This document shows positions 1-11,100 of a stretch of DNA of 64,000 bases, piece by piece. Location: positions 56,246,537-56,310,536 of the forward strand of contig CM055098.1 of NCBI GenBank assembly GCA_029204225.1. Reading direction: 5' to 3'. Within the stretch, counting starts at the first letter, position 1. The number at the start of each line of letters is the position of its first letter. The position numbers and the translations under genes were made by a program. Source of the stretch: Diphasiastrum complanatum (Eukaryota; Streptophyta; Lycopodiopsida; Lycopodiales; Lycopodiaceae). Under the pieces are notes generated by a model that was not told where the DNA came from, searched no databases, and saw only the letters and a program-made list of their open reading frames with translations.

Positions 1-308
1 TAAAAACAGTAACTTATGGAGGAGGAGACTATATATGTGACGGAGGAGGACTCTCTACGAAGAGAAGAGGCCAATTTATGTGTTTTATGCTTTGCTGATG
101 AAGAATTTTCCAACCGTCAAATGACTTATGCCTAGATGTTATTTTGCTCAGATAAGGTGTCCATTATGTTACGTGAAGTTTCTATTTGTGAAGAAAATAG
201 TTTGTTTGATGTACAAATCATCTACAACTTGTTCTACAAGCTAAGAAGCTGAAGTTTGTATTTTCAAACATCTTTGCATATCATCTAGAATGTCCGCCCC
301 ACCCCCCT
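1..308. other. Unassigned AT-rich flank
   Basis: No coding frame, LTR or repeat is recognised here. It precedes the gypsy LTR at 309 and probably lies in an intron of the minus-strand RECQSIM gene, because later exons of that gene must be beyond the left edge. Confidence 0.4.
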
Positions 309-1233
309 TGTTGTAAAGTTGACTCGGGTGCACCCAGTGTGACCTGTAAGACTCTAAGGGGTGACACTCCCTAAAGTCCCAGAGAAAGTTAGGAAGTCAA
401 GGATTGAGCCTCCGACCTGTGGTGAGCCAATCAAGTAGTCACAAGTCATGAGCTAGCTCTGGAGCTCTAGTCATGGCCTAGTCAGCACCTGGGACCCATG
501 TCCAGGAGGAGCCAAGTTGATTCTGCCCGCCAGGACGGCTCCCGGGACCCATATCCGGGAGCTAGACTGATTCTGCCAGGCTTGCCAAGCTTAATCAGCA
601 AAATGAAAACTAAGTCCAGAAAAGTGTGCTTTACAAAACAAAACTATATTCTAGGACAGAGGGGGCGCGTCGAATCACACCAGAACTATAGGGGGGAGTA
701 TGGCAGACAGAAACTTGGGCAGCTAGCGCCAGGAATCCAGTTGCAGGTCTCAGCTCCCTCTACCAGCGCGAGCCAGGCACAATGCCCAGCACGTGTTGGT
801 GGCCCCGAGACCACCAACACATATGAATGTATGAATGTAACGTCTTCCAAATATAATAAAGTTGATCCTTGGGGATGATTACCATTTCAGTTTCACCTCC
901 GGGATTGGTCCAAGTGAAGGATCCTTACTACAACCTTTTTTGCGTCGTTGGCACCTAAGGGTCCACGCCACCGACATGAGGCCCACCGCTATGCCATTTC
1001 GTCAGTTTGGCGACCACCATGCCTTGGGATTTCATGAGTGACTTGTCTTTGCCTTTGGTTACCTTTTGGGGACGGATTCTGAGTTGGCTTTCAGGTTGGT
1101 TGGGATTCCAGTTTTCCTAAATCTGAATGGTTGGGCATGTTGCATTTTTCTAAGTTGGCTTTTCAGTGAGTTCATGACGTTGTCTTGGAGAAACCGCTCA
1201 AGTCCCAGCGCCCTTTGAGGTGTCGGCGCAACA
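309..1233 (+). repeat. 5' LTR of gypsy family 1 (925 bp)
   Basis: It starts TGTTGTAAAG and ends GGCGCAACA, the terminal TG...CA of an LTR. It aligns along its length with LTRs at 25609, 39741 and 61594 and with a partial one at 35123. An AATAAAG motif near 856 sits where a polyadenylation signal would be expected. The open frames inside it (498-878 here, and equivalents in other copies) are overlapping LTR frames with no recognisable domain. Confidence 0.85.
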
Positions 1234-1235
1234 TT

Positions 1236-1247
1236 TGGTATCAGAGC
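1236..1247 (+). promoter_or_regulatory. Primer binding site (initiator tRNA-Met type)
   Basis: TGGTATCAGAGC begins two bases after the LTR end. This is the sequence complementary to the 3' end of plant initiator tRNA-Met that primes minus-strand synthesis in most plant LTR retrotransposons. Confidence 0.85.
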
Positions 1248-2023
1248 GGTCAGCTACGCGAGTCTCACATGGATGGCCACTTTTGGGACTCGTCAGGACA
1301 ACCGTTGTGCAAGGTGTTGCCCACACTGTAAGCACGGGTGCGTCCACGGTCGGGGTGGTCGGCAAAACGAGGGACTTGATGAGACAAGGTGCTACACTTG
1401 ATGTGTAAGCACAGTCTGTTCTCGCGATTCGGGCCTGGCACCTTGGCACTGTCTGCACGTAGGACAGATGAGGCAAAGTGTTGCCTAGGTAGGCGAAAGC
1501 ACGGTCTGTGCCTTGTGGGGTGAGGGGTGACATATTCAAACTATACGTGTTAACCATTGATACAGAGATGCTTCTCGAATTCGGGTGGTTAGCTATCGGT
1601 GTAGGATAGCTGCCAGTCGTTCAGCTATGAGGGTTGTTGACCAGTTTTAATGGGGTGTTACTGAGACAATGTGTTGCTTAATGGGGAAAGCAATAGATTT
1701 GTGTGGGCACGGCTAGGAAAAGGTTCTACGTCCGGTCTCAAGGGGGAAATGACTTGAGAGGGATCCGCTGTGTTAGCTTTGGTTGGTATGTTTGTTTGTT
1801 GTGTGCTTGCTTGGACACAAATGACTTGGTTCTTGCTTGGCTCTCAGGCGAGTTGATCACACTCATTTGAGGAGGAGATACTTTTGTATTGAATCTGACT
1901 TTATAAAGAAGAAAAAGAGAGCTGTGGGGGCCCAGACTACACAGGAGAGAGTTTTCAAAGAAAAGGAAATCAGTCTAGTGGAAGTGCACCTCTTATCAGG
2001 ATGGATGATCACCTTGATGAATC

Positions 2024-3297
2024 GTGAGCATTAACAAACGGAGAAGAGCAATGTCGAGAGTATGGCCCCCGCAAGCACCGAGATGGCGCCAGATCCAAAT
2101 CGAGAAAGAAAGAGCGTATGCACGCCCCAATGGCACCCCCTCAAGAAGAGTTGGTGCCCCTTTTGAACTTGCACCAAGAGACGAACCGGTACCAGAGGCA
2201 CAACAAGACCTCTTTGAGGTGAAGATGCGTCAATATTTATCAAGCGCGATGGCGGCTATGCTTAGTGAGGTGAAGAAGGATAGAGAAATAGAAAGGAAAG
2301 AATGGCAAGCATTCATGCGAGCCATGAACCACAGTCAATTTGACCTTGCTAGAGAAATGAGAGATGGGCAAACACAACTCGAAGCCAGGTTTGAAGAGCT
2401 GGAGACAACAAAAGGGAATGCAGGGGCGCCTCCTCCACTCAGACCAAGGGATACACCAGCACGAAATGGGGAAGGACCAAAGAAGACTGCTAAAGTAAAG
2501 GCTCCGCCGACTTTCAAAGGAGAACGTGATGTTCGAGTTGTGGAGGATCGATTGTTTCACATGGACCATTACTTTCGCTTGATGAACACTCCTGAAGAAG
2601 AGAGAGCAGACTTGGCGATGGCATATTTTCAGGGCTACACAACAAACTGGTACCGAGTGGCAAGGATGCAATTCCGGACATGGGATGCGTACAAGAATGT
2701 GTTACAAGAGGAGTTCATACCTAAAGATTCACACCTGAGGTTGAGGGCAGATTATCAGGACTCAGGCATAAAGGTTCACTACGAGAGTACATGAACAAAT
2801 TCAAGCAGAGCGTATGGGTTATTGAGGACATGTCAGAAGCCGACAAGACCCACTACCTCTTGTCTGGAATGCGGACTTGGACCCGGCGAGCAATAGATAG
2901 CTACATGCCCAATGACTTCAACTCAACTATTCGGGCGGCTGAAATGGTTTGCGATTATGAGACCGCACTGGCGCCAACTGCCCCTTCAACGGCACCAAAA
3001 GTATTTAGTCGATCCACATCGAGTCTAAGCTTCTTTCCAAGGGGGGACTCAACTTCAAATGGCAACCAAGCCTCAAGTAGCGTGAACAAATTCCCAGCAA
3101 GAACAGGATTTGGCAACCAATGCAGCAGTGCAGGGAATACTTTTCAAAGAAGGAATAACTTTGGTCCCTCAGCTAGTCACAGCAACAGCTCACCAACAGT
3201 GGGTCGTTCCCTATGTTGCTTTAACTGTCAACAGCAAGGTCACTGTTGGAGGTCGTGTCCCAAGCCGTTCAATAAACAAATCATGGCGACGACCTAA
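2024..3297 (+). pseudogene. Gypsy gag polyprotein, frameshifted
   Basis: Gag packages the element RNA. The first frame (2024-2794) has a basic N-terminus and the core of a retrotransposon gag domain (a NWYRVARMQF-like stretch near residue 207). The reading frame then shifts by one base near 2760-2785: LREYMNKFKQ, the usual continuation, is read in the frame of 2791-3297. The second frame ends with an intact CCHC zinc knuckle at 3217-3258 (C-X2-C-X4-H-X4-C, CFNCQQQGHCWRSC). The frameshift makes the gene non-functional as it stands. Family assignment rests on the gag domain, the knuckle and the position after a gypsy LTR. Confidence 0.75.
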
Positions 3298-3369
3298 ATA
3301 TTCGATAAGATAGAAAGAGAGGCATCCGATCAAGCTGACTATGAACAAGACGACGAACAAGACCCAAAA

Positions 3370-3999
3370 ATGGATTTGACGGAGTCCGACCTAAATGCCC
3401 TACAACAAATAGGGGCACTTGCGGCGTATCGTGAACATCTCATGGCGACTCTTGCAAGAGGATCGAAGTTGTTGTACCTGAAAGGCTGCATTCAAGGCAA
3501 GATCACTCACTTCATGGTAGATTTGGGAGAATCGCACAACTACCTATTTAAAAGTTTGGCAAAGGAATTGGGCATTCAATGTGAAGAAAATGCGGCCCCT
3601 ATCTGTGTGGAGACCGCCAAAGGCCCAATGACAACTTGTAGATTGGCAACCAATTTGCCCATCTCATTAAGGACTTGGAAAAATTGACTAACGTTCACAG
3701 TCTTGAAGATGAATGCTTTCGACGCCATCTTGGGACTAAGCTGGTTTAACAAACACGTGGTTGCCTTCTTGGCAAAAGGGGTTAACCTTGTGTTATTATA
3801 TAATGGTAGAAGACCTTGCATCGTCAGAGTTGTGCCAGAAGATCAACTAGAGACAAACGATACAACTGAACCTGAGCCAGCCATTCCTTCAAATCTCATT
3901 CACCTCTTTAACGAAGGAGAACTAGCAGAGACAAATCAGGCAACAAGGATCAAACGGAGCCAACATTGCCTGCAACTTCTACATCAAAGATGGATCTGA
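3370..3999 (+). pseudogene. Gypsy aspartic protease remnant, active site changed
   Basis: Two frames (3370-3687 and 3703-3999), separated by a stop, match the protease region of the related elements at 36.5 and 53.2 kb. Shared features include the ITHFMVD stretch and, further on, FDAILGLSWFNKH. The catalytic triplet DSG of the relatives reads DLG here (VDLGESHNY, about 3520-3545), so the enzyme would be inactive even without the stop. The C-terminal tail (EPEPAIPSNLIHLFNEG) is not found in the pol-bearing copies but recurs at 24868. No reverse transcriptase follows. Confidence 0.7.
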
Positions 4000-4318
4000 G
4001 TGCTGATTCCGAGCTCAAGGAGCTCAACTTGTGCGACCAATGACAAATATAGAGTCCAAGGGGACTCATTCGGATGTGCTGAAAAACGACATATCTTGAG
4101 CTCAACGGAGCTCCCAGGTACCTTTTCTTTCCATGTTAATAAAGCAGGCCGCCAGTTTCATGGGGTCTAAGTACTTTAACTAATGTTGCAGCTTTAGGTT
4201 TCACGTACGTGAACTAGATCTACACTTTTCCTGTGCTAAGTGCAAAAGTGATTTGTTATTTTAAAGTTGGTCTTTTCCGGCCTATGAATAAAGTCCGTGT
4301 CTTTGATGAGGTTAGATG

Positions 4319-4939
4319 AGTAAGCTACATTGAAAAATAGCCATGTATGATGAGGCATTTCTTAGGCATTGATTGGGCATGAGCACTACTTGCCCTTATG
4401 TTTGGCTATCTCCATATATGATGTCGACTAATCTTGTGAGCATTAACCTTGGCTGAGTTTTATGTTTGTGCACATTGCTGCTCATTGAAGGTCATAGGTA
4501 GTGTATCTTAGCTCCACAACTAGTCTTACAACATTCTTGAATCTAGAACAAGGGTAACAACTTCCTATAGATCGAACTTATTCTACGGGCAAATATTGAA
4601 ATTATTGCAATGGAGATTAGCTCAACACCCAATAACCAAAGTCACAACAACCTTTTATGCCATAACAAGCTAGAATGTAAAATGTGGTCTACATACATAT
4701 CAAAGAATTGAAGTCTGAAAGATAATAAGAATGGATTTATGGATTCAATAACTAAGATAAAAAGATTCATAGAAACATAGGAATGCATAGAATGTTGGCA
4801 TAATCAATCACGTGCAAAAAGAAGAAATGTTGCACTATGAATTTGTACAATCAAAGCATCCAATTAAATGGAGTACACAAAGAAAATTGTGCTATGCAAA
4901 CTCATGACCACTAACAATCATGCTTGTCTTCATACTTAC
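4319..4939. other. RECQSIM intron sequence, nothing else recognised
   Basis: AT-rich sequence between the gypsy remnant and the donor site of exon 5. I see no exon-like frame on the minus strand and no repeat. Confidence 0.45.
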
Positions 4940-5132
4940 TGAAAACTTCAAGTTCGGCCTAAAAAGGGTTGTAACAATTATTTTTGGCCCAGTTTTGTCA
5001 ATGCCAAGTGATTCTAAGATATCTGCACGAACACGTTCAGTTGCAGTTGCAGTAAGAGCCATTATAGGGATGGTCCTTCTTGAACCTTCATTAGCATCCA
5101 TTCTGAATTTTTCCCTTATAACTGACAATCGC
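4940..5132 (-). CDS. RECQSIM: RECQSIM exon 5 (motif III)
   Basis: The acceptor is TTTGATTGGCAG|GCGATT and the donor TTTTCA|GTAAGTATG. The arginine codon split across the 12.8-kb intron is restored exactly (AG plus G). It encodes RLSVIREKF, then [20 protein letters not shown] and [10 protein letters not shown], the segment that follows the DEAH box in RecQSIM. The exon ends in phase 0. Confidence 0.88.
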
Positions 5133-8100
5133 CTGCCAATCAAAGAAAATATTGACCACATTGCCATTACATATTCAATACTCTAAGTATAAACTTGAAA
5201 ACCCAACCATTTACATATAGTGATTCACCAATGAGGGCACAAAACAATTTTTCTAATCCTAATATATTGGCATAAACAAAATTGGTATTGTAAAAAGATC
5301 TTGTTATTAAAGCTAATTTTCAATTTTAACATTCGCTTGTTCAAGCATAGCAATTCTTTCAACAAGAGATGCAATTTCTTTTCCCATGTTATCCATTTCT
5401 TTGATCACAAAATCTAAGACTATAGCAAGTGGACTTGATCTTGGTGAATAGACCACCATATTGATGCTTGAGAAGGAAGTAGTGAAAGCAGCAATGCACA
5501 GAGAGAGAGAGAGAGAGAGAGATCTTTATTAATGTCCATGGGATACCCTAGGTACATAGGACTGAAAAAAGGTAGATGTCAAGTATGCCCAGTGGGAGTG
5601 TGAAAGCTCTACCACCCAAAAGAAACAAGATTACAGTAAAACAGGAAATCGTGCTAGGCACAAGGAGAGTCAATCCTCATAGATGTCTCTCCGCCTGTGA
5701 AAGAATGATGTAAAGTATGTTGTGGCACTGTCTCTGAGCGAACTGCGTCTCTCTGTTGCCGAGTGGATGGTCGGTGGCGTCTATGCTGCCGTGAAGCTGT
5801 AGGCTGTGGCCTACGGGCTGGCTGTCTCTCTGGTCGTCGACACTGTCTCTGCCGTCGGTGTATGGTGGCAGTTGGAATCTCAGCCTCTCCATCAAAATCA
5901 CTACTCTCCTCCCTCCATATGGAGAGATTCTGTTCCACATACTATGTGCAGAACCCTACTACCAGATGCTTACTATACTCTGCTACTGCCTCCCGAGTTG
6001 TTTTATATTCTGCTGAGACTTGGTGCCCTGATTTATCACGTGATACATGGAGGGATCTAACTCATATCCAGATTCTCATGCTTAGCAGGATGATCCGGGC
6101 TAAGCCCTCGCTGCCACGTGATATCATACTAGCAGAGTTTGCTTCCCCTCCCTTAGTTATTTTCTTCACAGGGTATCAGATCTAGATACTTCCAAATACG
6201 TTGCTGCTGCTCTCACCTCATCTCGTACCATTGTTGGACAGGGAGCCAAGCATTCCTGGTATAGCAGTGTCTCAGCCGTTTTTCAGACTTGGGGGTTATC
6301 TGAACTTGATCTTTCGAGCGAGACCCATGCTTATATCAGACGGCAGATTTACCGGAGCTACATACACACTATATGGTCACATCCCGATCCGGATAGGGTC
6401 AAGATACATTTTTATGGCACACATCTATTACGGCTGGATGCTACGGGCATGCCTATCCTTCCAGCTTATCTTTCTCACCCGCTATCCTTTGGTCTGAGAT
6501 ACCGTATGGGACAGCTCCAAGTCTCTTCTCACCAGCTTGCTATTGGGACAGGTAGATACACAGACACTCCAAGATTGCAGAGGATATGTCAGCTTTGCTC
6601 TCTTCAGGAGGTGGAGGATGAGTTTCATTTCATCTTTCGTTGTCCAGTATATTATGAGATCAGAGGACAATACCATTGTTTATACAGGGATACTTCCCTC
6701 ACGTTGAGATCCTTCCTCGAGTATCCAGACCCTGGATGTGTAGGTCTTCTTTTGAGAGAGATGTATACTCTACGAGCTTCACTTCTACCTACGCTATCAG
6801 ATATGGATCACAATCAGCAGGCTCATATTACCCAGTTCTTCCAGAAGCGAGACAGGGAGGATATTTCAATTGAGGATTTTGAAGTCCGCGTTCGAAGATC
6901 GAAGACACAGAGAGTTTCACACGCTTCTGCCAGATCCAGTGCTACCAGGTCTTCACGTGCTTCCCGCCAGCTTACATCACGCTCCAATACTACCATCACT
7001 CGTTACTTTCAGCTCGCTTGTAGCTAATCTCCTCTGCAGAGCAGGTGGTCAAGCTCTTGCATTGTACCCTCTCAAGCTGGTGGTGATACTTTTATTTTCT
7101 TAGAGATAGAGAGATAGATATACTAGTTCTTTTCTTTTCAAATGTGGACAATGCTCCTCATGCTTGTATTCTCTTTTTTGTCTTATGTACCTTTGGGTAC
7201 CAAAAGACATTAATAATAATTCTAATTCTCATCCCTACTCGCTAATCCACGCCCTGTTCTGATCCCCGACTACCCTCGTTGATCCATGTCTACCCTGCCT
7301 ACACTGTCTCGTTGATCACTACTGCATTTCCTATTACTGCCTGTCTTGCCTCACTAACTGATGTAGAGGCTTGCACCTATTCCTATCCCTCGCTGATCAT
7401 CTATCCCTGCCTATTTTCTATCTAGATGTCCTTGCTACCCGTAGCCCTCAGCTCTTCCTCCTCTTTCTCCTAATCCCTCTACTCCTCCTCGGTTTGTGTT
7501 ATCTAAAGCCTCACCTCTCACTATGCCTCGCTCTATTCTACCGGAAGACATTCATTATCATGTAGGGCACTTGTATGCACTATTTTCAGAAGTGCTTCCA
7601 ACCTTGAGAAGCAAGTGGAAGAGACGAAATCATGGGCAGCACTGTTCAAGAAAGATAATGGTATGGTAGATTTGCCTACGAATGTTTCAATTGACTCACG
7701 ATTAGAAAGCATGTTTTGGAGCAAGAAAAAAGAGCCAAAAAAGCTCTTAATATTAGAGTGAGAGGCATTCCAAATGTTGGAAAACCGCTAGAGGAGGCCC
7801 TGGATTTGCTTGTCAATAAACTCTCACACTCAATGGAGGGGTTTGAAACTGCTTGGAGAGGCAAATATGATGGAAACTTCGAGCCAAGCTGAAAGGGACC
7901 TTTATTTTCATGGATGATGATTAAGCTCATACCCAATGGCTAGCAAGAAAAAAAATCATACAAGTGGCTAAGGAAAAAGGGCAACGGGTGGTGTTTATTG
8001 ACGGCAAGCCACGATACTATGACCGCTCACTATAGGGAATCCGGGCCCCCGGGGATAGGAGCAGCCCGAGATCCCTTATGACGCTTCATATTGGATTTTG

Positions 8101-11100
8101 GAATTGTAATGGCTTTCTCTCTTCCTCTTCCACAGGTGACCTGCAGTCCTATCTTGCTCGTAAGGATATTTTACTTCTAGCAAAAACTCATAAGTCTCAA
8201 TTTCGTCCTCTTCCTATGGTGACAGATTTCTCTTGGCACTCGGTATTTAGACCATTCCTACGAGGGAAGACCTCCAGAGGCTCAGGTGGGGTGGCATGCT
8301 TATACAGGGACCGGTAGAGTCATACCCTAGAGTGGATGATTTGTTGGATGCATTAAAGGGAGCTAGCGTTTTTTCAAAGATAGATTTACGTTCAGGATAC
8401 CATCAAATTAAGGTCAAAGAAGAGGATCAGCATAAAACAGCTTTCCGAACTGACAGGGGACATTATGAATTCAAAGTTATGCCGTTCGGATTAACTAATG
8501 CTCCTGCCACTTTTCAAACTCTTATGAATAAAATTTTTGAACCTTACCTTTATTTGTTTGTGTTGGTATTCTTTGACGACATCCTGATATATAGCAGGAA
8601 CATGGAAGAGCATGCAAAACATTTGGATACAGTTTTAAGTATTCTTCGAGAATACAAGTTGTTTGCAAAGATAACCAAATGTGAATTTGCTCAAGATGAG
8701 GTGGAATACTTGGGACATATTGTGTCCAAGGAGGGAATCAAGGTGGACCAAAAGAAGATTGAGGCAATCAAGAATTGGAATTCACCTAACAACATCCGAG
8801 AATTGAGAGGATTCCTGGGTTTAGCATCTTATTATAGAAGATTCATTCAGGACTTCTCAAAAGTGGCAGCACCGCTTACCCATCTTCTGAGAAAGGACAA
8901 GTTTGAATGGAATGAGAAAACTCAGATGGCTTTCTGTCGGAATATCAATCCACACTCTAGAGAGAACTATCAAACAGGGCGGATAGCTCAGTGGTAGAGC
9001 ATCCCATCCGGTATGAGGGAGGTCCTGGGTTCGAATCCTAGTATGTCCATCCATATTATGATTTATGGATTTCTAACATGGTATCAGAGCCAAGTTAGAC
9101 CTAACAGTTCATGGTGTCAAAAGCCATGGTTAGGTGGCCCAAGTTGTGGGGTAGGTGACAACTAGGACCCCAACCAAGTGTGGCTTGAGGGGGGGTGTTG
9201 GAATATCAATCCACACTCTAGAGAGAACTATCGAACAGGGCGGATGGCTCAGTGGTAGAGCATCCCATCCGGTATAAAGGAGGTCCTGGGTTCGAATCCT
9301 AGTCTGTCCATCCATATTATGATTTATGGATTTCTAACACTTTCGAAGCTCTTAAGGAATCGTTCGTAACAACTCCGTTACTAGTGCAACCCAATTTCAA
9401 CTTACCTTTCATGGTTACAGTGGACGCCAATGACACAGGATTGGGAGCTATTTTGAGCCAATCAGATGGAGTCATTGCTTATGAAAGTAGAAAACTCACT
9501 GATAAGGAAGCGTCATATCCTACTCATGATAAGGAGATGCTGGCAATTGTGCATGCTCTTAAGAAATGGTGAGACTGTTTATATGGTTCTAAATTCTTGA
9601 TTAAAAGTGACCATCATAGTCTGAAATATTTCTTGAGCCAAAAGCAATTGAATGACAAGCAGAAGAGATGGTTATCACAGGTTCAATCTTATGATTTTAA
9701 CATTGAATATCTAAAAGGAAAGGACAATGTGGTTGCAGATGCATTATCGAGAATATGGTCCTTGCAGATGAATGCATCTTCGGAATCTATAGAGGAATAT
9801 GTGGCATACTTGGTGGAACATCAAAACGAAATTTTGGATCATCCTCTAACGGAAGAGCACAGAATGTTGTGGTCAAATTTGAGATTCGGCACAATCTCCG
9901 CAATAACTGCATTGAGTGCAGATTGGATAAAAGACATTCAAGCGGAATATATGGAGGATCCAGACTTGAAAGAGATTTGGGAGGAAACTCAAGTGACCAA
10001 CTCAGATGTTCATCCCCGTTATAGGAAACAAGGACAAATATTGTTGTATGACAATTCTAGAGTTGTGCTTGCTCCTAAATCGAAGTTCATTCCGCAAGTG
10101 CTATATGAGCTACACTCATCTCCAAGTGCTGGGCATAGTCGAATTTTGAAGACATATCAAACCATCCGCAAGCTATTCAAATGGGCTGGTATGAAGAAAG
10201 CTATATACACATACGTGCAAGAATGTATTCCTTGTCAAGTGAATAAGGTGGAACATGTTAAGCAACCAGGCTTATTGCATCCACTATCCATTCCCACGCA
10301 GCGTTGGACGAGTATTAGCATGGATTTTAAACCTTCCTTGCCAACAACAACGAGGGGATATGAAGAATGTCTTCAAGTTACACGGAATACCAAAAGAGAT
10401 AGTGAGTGACAAAGATAGTAGATTTATTTCCACTTTCTGGAAGGTCTTAATGGACAAGTTGGGCACTAAATTGTGCTTAAGTACATAATTTCATCCAGGG
10501 CAAACAGAAAGGGTTAACCAGTGGTTGGAGTGTTATTTGCGACATTTTGTTCGGATCATCACACAAAGTGGGTCGATTGGTTCTATCTCGCCGAATTTTG
10601 TTATAACAGCACTCCACATGTGTCAATCGGTATGACGCCTTTCTTTGCATTATATGCCATGAACCATTACAACCCATTAGTGCGGGTTTGTCAGAGGTTG
10701 TAGTTCCGGCAGTTGTGGACCAGGTTCAACACATGAATGATATTTTGAGGGCCAATCGAAAGCACATTAAAGCAGCTCAGATACGAATGAAGCAATATGC
10801 TGACCAAAAACGGACTTTCCGTGATTTTGTTGAAGGGGATTATGTATATTTAAGGTTACAACCTTATAGATACACTAAGCTGAAGAAAACTCAAAGCGAA
10901 AAGTTGGCTCCCAGATTTTATGGACCCTTCAAAATTGTGAAGAAGCTTGGGGAGTTGAATTACGAACTGGAGCTACCATCAACAACCCGTATGCATCGTG
11001 TATTCCATGTATCTCTTCTAAAGAGGAGTTTGGGAGAACACTTATCTGCAACTGTTACTCTACCACCGTTGGATCATGAGGGTCATATGGTTCTGGAACC

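Larger units (their letters stand above)
309..4318 (+). mobile_element. Ty3/gypsy LTR retrotransposon, pol-less derivative, 3' LTR missing
   Basis: The order is 5' LTR (309-1233), tRNA-iMet primer site, a leader of about 800 nt, gag, a protease remnant, then directly a 3' untranslated segment. Reverse transcriptase, RNase H and integrase are absent. The segment from about 4000 to 4318 matches the 3' region at 25200-25600, including a GTGAACTAGATC stretch and an AATAAAG motif, but here the sequence stops matching before the polypurine tract and no 3' LTR follows. A copy with the same gag-protease-to-3' layout occurs at 24868-26527, so pol loss probably happened in a shared ancestor. It lies in an intron of RECQSIM, opposite in orientation to that gene. 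Confidence 0.75.
8935..9339 (+). mobile_element. TRIM-like mini LTR element with tRNA-like sequence in its LTRs
   Basis: A 405-bp element with LTRs at 8935-9078 and 9196-9339, 144 bp each, starting TGT(T/C)GGAATATC and ending TTTCTAACA. The internal 117 bp has a tRNA-iMet primer site (TGGTATCAGAGC, 9079-9090) right after LTR 1 and a polypurine tract (GAGGGGGGG, 9187-9195) right before LTR 2. CTTTC is duplicated at 8930-8934 and 9340-9344, and the interrupted gypsy frame continues directly after it. There is no coding capacity, so it depends on proteins of other elements. Each LTR contains a 73-nt tRNA-like sequence with polymerase III box A and box B matches. Confidence 0.9.

Noticed and set aside
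498-878. A 126-codon frame conserved in several LTR copies (also at 39990 and 61843)
   Set aside because: It lies wholly inside the LTR, overlaps other frames and has no domain. Its recurrence follows from LTR homology.
1198-1557. A 119-codon minus-strand frame across the LTR end and leader
   Set aside because: It is opposite to the element, spans the primer site and has no recognisable domain.
8030-8070. CTCACTATAGGG, resembling the end of a T7 promoter, followed by a GC-rich polylinker-like stretch
   Set aside because: Both sides are the expected LINE ORF1 end and ORF2 start, so there is no sign of vector sequence. Only 12-13 bases match.
8977-9049. Genuine tRNA gene
   Set aside because: The anticodon arm does not pair properly, and the sequence is embedded in an LTR and repeated with it.
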